Source of the DNA: DASYDU01 sp036499445
Lineage (GTDB): Bacteria; Planctomycetota; Planctomycetia; Pirellulales; Lacipirellulaceae
Length of the DNA: 15,233 nt
NCBI GenBank assembly: GCA_036499445.1
Contig: DASYDU010000410.1
Location: forward strand, 1 to 15,233
Direction: 5' to 3'
Below are positions 7,757-14,465 of this stretch, piece after piece. Position 1 is the stretch's first letter. Every line of letters starts with the position of its first letter. The notes below the pieces were generated by a model. The model ran no database searches and had not been told where the DNA came from. It was given only the letters and a program-made list of their open reading frames with translations. The translations under genes were made by a program, and so were the position numbers.

Positions 7757-8830
7757 CTAGAACACTCGCGAGTTCTCTTTGACGAACGCGATTAGCTCGC
7801 CCAGATGCGCGTACGCGACACAGGAGAACGTATCCGCCGCGCCGTAATACACGGCCAAGCGATCGGTCTTTTCGTCGTGCAGGGCCGCGCAAGGAAACAC
7901 GACGTTTGGCACGTGACCGGAGACTTCGTATTCGGCCTCGGGAGTCAGGACGTGCTGGTTCGTGCGGTACAGGACGCGCCAAGGTTCGTCTCGGTCAAGA
8001 ATCGCCGCGCCCATGCTGTAGACGAACCCGTTACAGGTATCCATAACGCCGTGATAAATCATCAACCAGCCGTCTTCAATTTCGATCGGAATCGGGCCCG
8101 CGCCGACCTTGGTTCGCTGCCACCATTGTCCCGTTTCGTCGCCACCGCGGCGCATCACCAAGCGGTGCATACCCCAATGGCACATGTCCGGGCTTTGGCT
8201 CAGGTAGATGTCGCCGAACGGCGTATGGCCGTTGTCGCTCGGTCGGCTGAGCATTAAATACTTGCCGTTGATCTTGCGGGGGAACAGCACGCCGTTGCGA
8301 TTGAACGGCAGAAAGGCGTTCTCCAACCGATCGAATCGTTGAAAGTCCTTGGTGGCGGCGACGCTAATTGTTGGCCCGTTATATCCGCCACACCAGGTGA
8401 TGTAATAGGTTTGATCGATCTTGCAGACGCGTGGATCGTAGGCGTAGTCACTCGCCAGCCCGGGATCGCCCGACGAAAAGTGAATCTGCTTCGGTTCGAT
8501 ATGCCAATCGAGTCCGTCGTCGCTCCAGCCGACGTGCAAGTGTGGAAAACGGTCGGTCTTTTCCAAGCGAAACACGCCGACAAAACCATCTCCAAACGGG
8601 GCGACCGCACTGTTGTAAATACCCTGCACGCCCGGGATGTGATGACGGCCGATGATCGGGTTTGCGGCATGCCGCCACAAGACGGCTCGGGAACCAGCCG
8701 GCCGTTCTTGCCAGGGAACTGCCGCGCCAGCCGCGTGCCCGTCCAGGCCATCGCGCCGCGCCGCCGCTTTCGATTTGCCATCGACCGTCGCCGTGTGCAA
8801 GCGACCGAGCGGCTGTACGTCACTCTTCAT
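7757..8830 (-). CDS. GH130 family beta-mannoside phosphorylase-like enzyme
   Basis: The product from the chosen start has 357 residues with no signal peptide, so it is cytoplasmic. GH130 features: NPII at 57-60, the catalytic Asp in YDPR (D132), ITWCGGYNGPTI at 144-155, LENAFLPFNRNGVLFPRK at 169-186, SRPSDNGHTPFGD at 195-207, VGAGPIPIE at 242-250, YHG with H260, NVVFPCAA at 309-316 and YYGAAD at 328-333. Family knowledge: GH130 enzymes use inorganic phosphate to cleave beta-mannosidic bonds, giving mannose 1-phosphate; the exact acceptor (mannose, glucose or GlcNAc) cannot be fixed here. I chose ATG 8830 because AGGAAG lies about 6 bases upstream; the frame opens to 8974 but the added 48 residues are not GH130-like. 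Even so, about 45 residues of low-conservation sequence precede the domain. It is first of three co-directional genes. Confidence 0.85.
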   Translation of the reverse strand: MKSDVQPLGRLHTATVDGKSKAAARRDGLDGHAAGAAVPWQERPAGSRAVLWRHAANPIIGRHHIPGVQGIYNSAVAPFGDGFVGVFRLEKTDRFPHLHVGWSDDGLDWHIEPKQIHFSSGDPGLASDYAYDPRVCKIDQTYYITWCGGYNGPTISVAATKDFQRFDRLENAFLPFNRNGVLFPRKINGKYLMLSRPSDNGHTPFGDIYLSQSPDMCHWGMHRLVMRRGGDETGQWWQRTKVGAGPIPIEIEDGWLMIYHGVMDTCNGFVYSMGAAILDRDEPWRVLYRTNQHVLTPEAEYEVSGHVPNVVFPCAALHDEKTDRLAVYYGAADTFSCVAYAHLGELIAFVKENSRVF

Positions 8831-8957
8831 TTTCGTCTTCCTAACTAAGCCGTTTGGAGTTGCAGCGAGATTATCCGGACGACGATTGCCGCTTCGCACC
8901 AGGGCACTTTTCGCACATTTTGCGGGATTTCGCCTACTCAGTGCGCAATTCTCGTGT

Positions 8958-8987
8958 TTGACACCCCGCGCCACAGGCGAGTAGAGT
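8958..8987 (+). promoter_or_regulatory. Predicted sigma70-type promoter of the lacI-type gene
   Basis: A consensus TTGACA -35 (8958-8963), an 18-bp spacer and a TAGAGT -10 (8982-8987) place the start near 8994. The palindrome at 9016-9027 would then lie about 20-33 bases into the transcript, a usual place for autorepression. Confidence 0.45.
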
Positions 8988-9015
8988 GGAGGTGTTTGGC
9001 CAACCCCAAGGACTG

Positions 9016-9027
9016 TAAACTAGTTTA
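9016..9027. promoter_or_regulatory. Perfect 12-bp palindrome, probable operator of the divergent LacI-family regulator
   Basis: TAAACTAGTTTA is its own reverse complement and lies 81 bp before the regulator's ATG. The core recurs at 7645-7656, 3538-3549 and 3558-3569, upstream of likely target genes. The half-site size and symmetry suit a dimeric LacI-family protein, although many such operators have a central CG rather than TA. Confidence 0.6.
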
Positions 9028-9108
9028 GCCACCGGCTATAGGCCTGTCCATTGTTGATGGGCCGGTATTTGTATCTATATTCGCTCGGCGCGGGGGGAGA
9101 TTGGGTTA

Positions 9109-10170
9109 ATGAGCAACACCTCGGTACCTCGGTTGAAGGACGTTGCCAAGGCGGCCAATGTGTCCCTGGCGGCGGCTTCCCGGATACTTCGAGGCGACCG
9201 AGAGCGGTTTGGCGATGAGACCTGCCGCCGGGTTTTGGAGGCTTCTCAGCGACTTGGCTGGCGGAGGAATCTGCTCGTCAATGGCATGCAAACCGGTCGG
9301 ACTCAGACCATCGGGGTCATGATTCCCCCCTACGATTCATTCTGGGTCACGGTGCTTTCTGGCATCCACGACGTGCTTTCCGCGGCCGACTATCTGCCGA
9401 TCACGGTTTGGACCGGCAATCTCGACCAGATGCCCCATTTTGAGCGCGATGATGCCGAAGGACGCCGGCAAATCAGCCGGCTCCTGGATCGGCGCGTCGA
9501 CGGCCTCATCATGTGGCCTACGTTCAGCCTGGCCTATTACCACCATTTTCCGGAGTTTGTCGAGCGACGCGTCCCGGTCGCAGTCATCGACCACTATTCG
9601 ACCGTCGCCGATTCTGTGGAAACGGATGAGGAGCAAGCGGCGGACGTCGTCGCCAAGCATTTGCTGGATTTAGGCCACCGGCGGATTGCCTGTTTATCGA
9701 GCCGTGAAACCCCCACGCAGACTTGGGCAGTGAAGCGCCGGACTTGCTTTGAGCACGCCGTCGAGAATTGCCCAGACGCGCGAATTAAGAGTTGGCGTCT
9801 CAATGAACAAGGGAGCAATGGCCCGCAGGTGGCCAGCGAACTCCTCAACGATGAGCTCAAGCCAACCGCCGTGTTTGCCGTCTCCGACCACGAAGCGAGC
9901 TTTGTCCATCGAGCGGCCACCGACATGGGGCTTAGCATTCCGCAAGATCTTTCGCTCGTCGGCTTTGCCGACCTCGATTTTGCTTCGACGATGGACCCGC
10001 CGCTGACCACCATGCGGCAAAAACCCTATGAAATCGGCCGGCTGGCGGCGAAGCTCATCATGGAACGGATCGACAGCGAAATGTCCGACCGTGAACCGAC
10101 CACGATCAAGGTCGATGCCGAGTTGATCGTTCGGGCTTCGACGGCCGCGCCCGCGAGCTTGGGCCGTTAG
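9109..10170 (+). CDS. LacI/GalR-family transcriptional regulator of the sugar-use genes
   Basis: The product has 353 residues, a usual length. An N-terminal helix-turn-helix (about 8-28: RLKDVAKAANVSLAAASRIL) is followed by a hinge (about 54-64) and a periplasmic-binding-protein-like ligand domain beginning TIGVMIP (67-73). Typical later features are VDGLIMWPT (about 129-137), a VETDEEQAA segment, LGHRRIACL, TAVFAVSDH and DLSLVGFADLD, then PPLTTMRQKPYEIGRLAAKLI near the end. The recognition helix reads VSLAAASR where most family members have VS-x-x-TVSR. GGGGGGAGA lies before the ATG. The gene is divergent from GH130, symporter and GH5 genes and is preceded by a palindrome repeated at other promoters here. 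It is probably an autoregulated repressor released by a mannan breakdown product; effector and sign of control are inferred. Confidence 0.92.
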   Translation: MSNTSVPRLKDVAKAANVSLAAASRILRGDRERFGDETCRRVLEASQRLGWRRNLLVNGMQTGRTQTIGVMIPPYDSFWVTVLSGIHDVLSAADYLPITVWTGNLDQMPHFERDDAEGRRQISRLLDRRVDGLIMWPTFSLAYYHHFPEFVERRVPVAVIDHYSTVADSVETDEEQAADVVAKHLLDLGHRRIACLSSRETPTQTWAVKRRTCFEHAVENCPDARIKSWRLNEQGSNGPQVASELLNDELKPTAVFAVSDHEASFVHRAATDMGLSIPQDLSLVGFADLDFASTMDPPLTTMRQKPYEIGRLAAKLIMERIDSEMSDREPTTIKVDAELIVRASTAAPASLGR

Positions 10171-10229
10171 CTACTTTGCGGGTGGGCGAAAATTTTGCCA
10201 TCAGCTGCTCCCTCCTCAAGCGAGAATCC

Positions 10230-10238
10230 TGCTATAAA
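10230..10238 (+). promoter_or_regulatory. Candidate extended -10 promoter for the PEP-CTERM gene at 10322
   Basis: TGCTATAAA fits an extended -10 element, with a start near 10245 and a leader of about 75 nt. No good -35 is visible. The leader contains an inverted repeat TGGACC-GCT-GGTCCA (10287-10301) that overlaps CCAATCATTGG (10299-10309), just before the ribosome binding site. Confidence 0.35.
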
Positions 10239-10321
10239 TACGCGTGGGTTCAGGCGGTCTCGGCCGACCATGACCAGTCCTGAACCTGGACCGCTGGTCC
10301 AATCATTGGGGAGGGCTGCTG

Positions 10322-11326
10322 ATGAGATGCATGTTGGTAACGGTGATCGCATTGACGGCAAGCGTGCGGACGGTGGTCGCCGCGCCGTTGGTCGACGGTA
10401 CAAGAGATGCAATTTATGGACCGCCGAAGGCGGTCCAATCCGTCCAAACCAGCTTTGGCGACAACCAAAATGAACTGGATGCCGCCTTCGGCCGAATCGA
10501 CGGCGGAACCCTCTACCTCCTGCTGACGGGAAACCTTCAGAATAATTTCAACAAACTCGACGTGTTCATCGACTCCGTGCCGGGCGGACAAAATGTAATT
10601 CTTCCGGATACAAACAACAGCGGCCCCAATCCGATTAACGACGGTTGGGCAAGCGGCACCGGCAGCCCGCCGGATCATCACGGCATGGCCGGTCTCACGT
10701 TCGACGTGGGCTTCGCGCCCGACTATCTTCTCTTCTTCCGCCATGGATTGTCGAAGCTCGACTTCGACTACAGCGTCATGGGCGGCGGTGCCAACGCGTT
10801 TAGTTCCTACGAAAACGTGTTTGGCGGGACTGAAGAAGGAGCGAACACTTCAGTCGCCGGCGCGCCGACGTCCGGGACTGATTTTGGCCACTCGTTCGGC
10901 GTCGCGTTCAACAACTCCAACACGGCCGGTGTCGCGGGCGACGGATCGAGCGCTGCGGACCCGGCTGCGGCCGCGGCCGTCTCGACCGGTTTGGAGCTCG
11001 CAATTCCTCTGGCCGCACTCGGCAATCCGACCAGCCCGATCAAGGTCATGGCTTTCATCAACGGTGATCGACACACCTACGCCTCGAACCAGTTTCTGCC
11101 AGGCTTGGCGGCGCCTCAGGGAAGTCTGGGTGGCGATGGATTCGGCAATTTCACCGGCGGGCTGGCCGGACTCAATCTTGGAACGTTTGCCAACAGCCCT
11201 GGGGACGACCGCTGGTTTACGGTCGTGCCGGAGCCATCAACGACTTTGCTCGCCGGCTGCGGGTTGATCAGCTGGGCCGTTTGCCTGTGGATCAAGCGCC
11301 ACCGCCGTCATCGAATTACCTGGTGA
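10322..11326 (+). CDS. Secreted PEP-CTERM protein, paralogue of the next gene
   Basis: The product has 334 residues. Signal peptide about 1-20 (ending VVAA), a single beta-rich, Gly/Asn-rich domain of about 280 residues, and a PEP-CTERM tail: P303-E-P305, a hydrophobic stretch, then KRHRRHR. The domain contains LYLLLTGNLQNNFNKLDVF, HGMAGLTFDVGF, FGVAFNNSNTAGV and GLELAIPLAALGNP; matching segments occur in the same order in the gene at 11445, so the two arose by duplication. Function is not recognised. Being surface or matrix proteins is inferred from the exosortase-type tail. GGGAGG precedes the ATG. It follows the lacI-type gene with a 151-bp gap; a weak operator-like TTAGCTACTTTG (8 of 12 against the palindrome) sits at 10167-10178, too poor to claim co-regulation. 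Confidence 0.85.
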   Translation: MRCMLVTVIALTASVRTVVAAPLVDGTRDAIYGPPKAVQSVQTSFGDNQNELDAAFGRIDGGTLYLLLTGNLQNNFNKLDVFIDSVPGGQNVILPDTNNSGPNPINDGWASGTGSPPDHHGMAGLTFDVGFAPDYLLFFRHGLSKLDFDYSVMGGGANAFSSYENVFGGTEEGANTSVAGAPTSGTDFGHSFGVAFNNSNTAGVAGDGSSAADPAAAAAVSTGLELAIPLAALGNPTSPIKVMAFINGDRHTYASNQFLPGLAAPQGSLGGDGFGNFTGGLAGLNLGTFANSPGDDRWFTVVPEPSTTLLAGCGLISWAVCLWIKRHRRHRITW

Positions 11327-11444
11327 AGCTAGTCGCTGCCGCGTGCCGGTGCATTTGCTTGACAAACCAAATAACCTCATTCAAATTCAAACGGACGCCA
11401 CCGCAAACGCGTTGTCAAATATCATCTGTTGATCGGGAGCTGTT

Positions 11445-12950
11445 ATGAGCCGATTGTTTTCATCCGCGCTGATGCTGACGCTGATCGCAACGAAAGCTTT
11501 TGCCGTCGCAACTATGGACGGCAGCATTGTCGGGGATGAACCGTTTTACGGCTCCGCCTTGTCGACGCAGAACACGCGAACACAATATGGGGACGCCAAT
11601 ACCGGTGACCCTATAAATGGCGGCACGGGCTCCGAGATCGACCAAGTGTTTGGCAGAGTTTCTAATGGTCGGCTGTACGTTCTTGTAACCGGCAATCTCG
11701 AACCGAACTTCAACAAGCTTGAGGTGTTTATCGACTCGGGAAAGCCCGGCGGCGTAAATACGATTAATGGAGCCGCGCTGCCCGTCGGCGTCGACGGATT
11801 CTGCTGCGGTGGCATCGGCACTCCTGACGGCGCGCTCCAACGCATGAACGGGCTGAAGTTCGACACTGGCTTTAATGCGAATTATTTTCTGACGTTCACT
11901 CATGGATTTGAGACCGTCAATCCAAATATGCCGGACGAAGATAAATTTTGGGCCCTCACCGCCCACTACGCCGATTTGACGCAGGGCACCAACGGTGCGG
12001 TGGTGCCGGCCGGCATGCAGTTGGCCTATCGTGGGTTGCCCAACGTACTGAGATTTCCCGGCGACTACAATCACAACGGCACAGTAGACGCTGCAGACTA
12101 CACCGTCTGGCGTGATACGCTCGGCGCCACCGTGCCACGTGGCAGCGGCGCCGATGCAAACGGCGACAAGACGATCACCGCGGTCGACTACAGCACGTGG
12201 GCAACGCAGTTTGGAGCCAATACATCGCTATCCGGTTATTCTTATGCGCCGCAAAGCCCAACGGAGGCCGCATCGGAAGCCTTGCTCGGCCCCACGCTAC
12301 CCGGCCTCGCCCAAGGCCAATTGATCGATCGCGCCTATGCTCAGTCGCTCGGCGGATGCACCGCCGACAGTGGTGCCGGTTGCAGTGCCAAGGAGTTCGA
12401 GTTCGCCTTAAATGTCGATCCCAGCGAAGTCGGCACGAATGACAGCAAACATCGTAATTTCAATAATTCCATCGACTTGCAGATGGCGCTCGACGACAGT
12501 AACACCGATGGTGTCCGAAGCGCGCTAACGGATGAATCACCTCCATTTAGCTTGGTGCCCGGGACAGATGATCCTCAAAACGTGACAACCGGCCTCGAGT
12601 TTTCTATTCCCTTATCGCAGATCGGCAATCCGACGGGCGACATCAAACTGACAACGTTCATAAGCAGCTTGGGCCATGATGATATGTCGAACCAGGTTGA
12701 CGGCACTGGTATCTACGATCAGGGTGCAGGGACTGGCGCCAACATTGGTTCCGAGTTCTTTAGTTCCTCTCCCATTGGGTCGTTTGACGATATCCCGGGA
12801 AACCAATACGTGACGATCGCCAATTCCGGGGCCGGCTCAGCCTCGTCTGTGCCCGAGCCGGCCAGCGGCGTGCTGGCGACGGTGGCCATCATCGTGGGCA
12901 GCTTCCATTTGCGTCGGCGGCTGAGTTTGCCGCGTGCTGACGCCTGCTAG
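11445..12950 (+). CDS. Secreted PEP-CTERM protein with an internal dockerin-like domain
   Basis: The product has 501 residues. Signal peptide 1-20 (ending KAFA); first half of the domain shared with the preceding gene (about 60-155: DQVFGRV, LYVLVTGNLEPNFNKLEVF, NGLKFDTGF); a type I dockerin-like pair of EF-hand loops at about 206-258 (D207-Y-N-H-N-G-T-V-D215-A-A-D218 and D237-A-N-G-D-K-T-I-T-A-V-D248); the second half of the shared domain (about 310-410: NVDPSEV, DDSNTDGV, GLEFSIPLSQIGNP); and a PEP-CTERM tail (V469-P-E-P472, hydrophobic, LRRR). Planctomycete dockerins need not imply a cellulosome; partner cohesins are not in the window. GGGAGC precedes the ATG, and a TTGACA at 11359-11364 could be a -35, though no good -10 follows. 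It may share a message with the paralogue, 118 bp upstream. Confidence 0.87.
   Translation: MSRLFSSALMLTLIATKAFAVATMDGSIVGDEPFYGSALSTQNTRTQYGDANTGDPINGGTGSEIDQVFGRVSNGRLYVLVTGNLEPNFNKLEVFIDSGKPGGVNTINGAALPVGVDGFCCGGIGTPDGALQRMNGLKFDTGFNANYFLTFTHGFETVNPNMPDEDKFWALTAHYADLTQGTNGAVVPAGMQLAYRGLPNVLRFPGDYNHNGTVDAADYTVWRDTLGATVPRGSGADANGDKTITAVDYSTWATQFGANTSLSGYSYAPQSPTEAASEALLGPTLPGLAQGQLIDRAYAQSLGGCTADSGAGCSAKEFEFALNVDPSEVGTNDSKHRNFNNSIDLQMALDDSNTDGVRSALTDESPPFSLVPGTDDPQNVTTGLEFSIPLSQIGNPTGDIKLTTFISSLGHDDMSNQVDGTGIYDQGAGTGANIGSEFFSSSPIGSFDDIPGNQYVTIANSGAGSASSVPEPASGVLATVAIIVGSFHLRRRLSLPRADAC
12084..12224 (+). other. Two dockerin/EF-hand-like calcium-binding loops within the 11445 gene
   Basis: Both loops carry Asp/Asn at the expected calcium-ligand spacing and end in an aspartate followed by an aromatic (ADYTVW and VDYSTW), as in type I dockerins. 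They are separated by a short Gly/Pro/Ser linker. Family knowledge supports calcium binding; cohesin binding is unproven. Confidence 0.75.
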
Positions 12951-13025
12951 CCGCGAACCGCGCGATCCGCGATAATTGAGCGACCGTACTCCGTCGTTCG
13001 CTCGCCGATCCCGCCGTGCTCTACC

Positions 13026-14456
13026 ATGTCCTCTGCCGCGATCGACCAATCTGAGCTGACTCTGGTTGAGCGGCTGGGCCCAAATCTCGATCCCGTCACT
13101 GTCTTTCGTGCGCTCGCGCATCTGTCCCACGCCGTGTTCTTTGATAGCGCCATGCGGCACCCACAGTTGGGACGTTACTCCTTCATCGCCGTCGACCCGA
13201 TCGCGTGGTGGGAAGCGACAACGGACGGCGCAGAGATTTTCGCCGCTGTATCGCGGGCAGCCGCGAATCTCGCCGGCGACTGGCGCCCCGACTTACCTCC
13301 GTTTCAGGGCGGGCTCGCCGGCATGTTCGGCTACGAGCTCGCCGGCAGCTTCGAACGCGTGCCGGTTGCCCGAATCGCCGATCTAAAAATGCCGACGCTG
13401 GCCGTCGGTTGGTACGATGTTGTCGTGGCCTTCGACCATGAGCTGGATGCCGCATGGCTCATCTCGCAAGGCTGGCCCGAGACCGATCCGACTTCGCGGC
13501 GTGAACGGGCGACCCGAAGGCTCGCACAGTTTCGTGATTGGCTCCGGACCGGTAGGCTGAAGAAGCTGAGCGTCAACAACTGCGGACCTCCGCCGCTCGC
13601 CTTCGATCAGTTGGCTCCGCAGTTCGCTGTCGGCGGAATTGATGGTTTGACGAGCAACTTCTCGGCCGACGCCTATCGTGCCGCCGCGCGCCGAGCAATC
13701 GAATACATCCATGCCGGAGACGTGTTTCAAGTCAATCTCGCCCAGCGGCTCCTTCACGAGGCTTACGGTTCCTCAGTCGACTTGTATTGTCGGCTGCGCG
13801 AGCGGAATCCAGCCCCGTTTGCCGGCTATCTCGATCTTGGCGATTGGCAAGTGTGCAGTGCGTCGCCTGAGCGCTTCCTTCGCGTGTCCGAGGGGCACGT
13901 CGAAACGCGGCCAATCAAAGGGACGGCGAAACGCATTCCGCAATCGACGGACTTGCAAAGCGGCAAGGATCTTTTGGCAAGCGCCAAGGATCGGGCCGAA
14001 AACGTGATGATCGTTGATTTACTTCGCAACGACCTCTCGCGTTCGTGTCGCCCGGAAAGCGTTCGCGTCTCTCAGCTCTGCGAGCTGGAGAAGTTTGCCT
14101 GGGTGCAGCACTTGGTGTCCGTCGTCGAGGGCACGCTCCGCGACGACCAAACGCCGCTTGACCTGTTGCGCAGATGTTTCCCGGGCGGCTCGATCACCGG
14201 CGCGCCGAAGCTGCGGGCCATGGAAATCATCGCCGAACTCGAGCCGACGCTCCGTGGCGCCTACTGCGGCGCGCTCGGCTACGTCGGCGTAAATGGCCAA
14301 ATGGACATGAGCATTTTGATCCGCACGATCACCGCCGGACGCGGCTGGTGGCAATTGCCCGTCGGCGGCGGCATCGTCGCCGATTCCAATCCGCAGCGGG
14401 AATATGAAGAGACCTGGTCGAAGGCCCAGGGCATGTTGCAAGCCTTGCGACCCTGA
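13026..14456 (+). CDS. pabB: Aminodeoxychorismate synthase component I
   Basis: The product has 476 residues, typical of PabB/TrpE proteins. It combines chorismate with ammonia supplied by the PabA glutaminase to make 4-amino-4-deoxychorismate for p-aminobenzoate and folate. Visible chorismate-binding motifs: GDVFQVNLAQR (231-241), CSASPERF (277-284), RPIKGTAKR (295-303), DRAENVMIVDLLRNDLSR (322-339), FPGGSITGAPK (385-395), GQMDMSILIRT (424-434) and GGGIVADSNPQREYEET. Lysine 298 in PIKGT is the PabB hallmark; anthranilate synthase TrpE normally has PIAGT here. No clear Shine-Dalgarno lies before ATG 13026. pabA starts 9 bp after the stop, so the pair is an operon. Nothing links it to the sugar genes; the 75 bp before it may hold a weak hairpin (GAGCGA 12978-12983, TCGCTC 12998-13003). 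Confidence 0.93.
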   Translation: MSSAAIDQSELTLVERLGPNLDPVTVFRALAHLSHAVFFDSAMRHPQLGRYSFIAVDPIAWWEATTDGAEIFAAVSRAAANLAGDWRPDLPPFQGGLAGMFGYELAGSFERVPVARIADLKMPTLAVGWYDVVVAFDHELDAAWLISQGWPETDPTSRRERATRRLAQFRDWLRTGRLKKLSVNNCGPPPLAFDQLAPQFAVGGIDGLTSNFSADAYRAAARRAIEYIHAGDVFQVNLAQRLLHEAYGSSVDLYCRLRERNPAPFAGYLDLGDWQVCSASPERFLRVSEGHVETRPIKGTAKRIPQSTDLQSGKDLLASAKDRAENVMIVDLLRNDLSRSCRPESVRVSQLCELEKFAWVQHLVSVVEGTLRDDQTPLDLLRRCFPGGSITGAPKLRAMEIIAELEPTLRGAYCGALGYVGVNGQMDMSILIRTITAGRGWWQLPVGGGIVADSNPQREYEETWSKAQGMLQALRP

Positions 14457-14465
14457 CCCACTTGT

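Larger units (their letters stand above)
8831..9108. promoter_or_regulatory. Divergent control region between GH130 gene and lacI-type regulator
   Basis: This 278-bp gap serves both directions. It holds a predicted rightward promoter (8958-8987), a perfect palindromic operator candidate (9016-9027) and a possible leader hairpin with arms ACCGGC (9031-9036) and GCCGGT (9061-9066). A second rightward promoter candidate is TTGATG (9054-9059), 16 bp, TATATT (9076-9081). I could not find a convincing leftward promoter for the GH130 gene. Confidence 0.5.

Noticed and set aside
8831..8974. Upstream start (ATG 8974) for the GH130 gene, adding 48 residues
   Set aside because: The extra residues do not resemble GH130 sequence, and ATG 8830 has a good AGGAAG ribosome binding site.
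10167..10178. Operator-like TTAGCTACTTTG at the regulator's stop codon
   Set aside because: Only 8 of 12 positions match the palindrome and the AACTA core is broken.
13026..14456. Anthranilate synthase TrpE instead of PabB
   Set aside because: The active-site motif is PIKGT with lysine, typical of PabB, rather than PIAGT.
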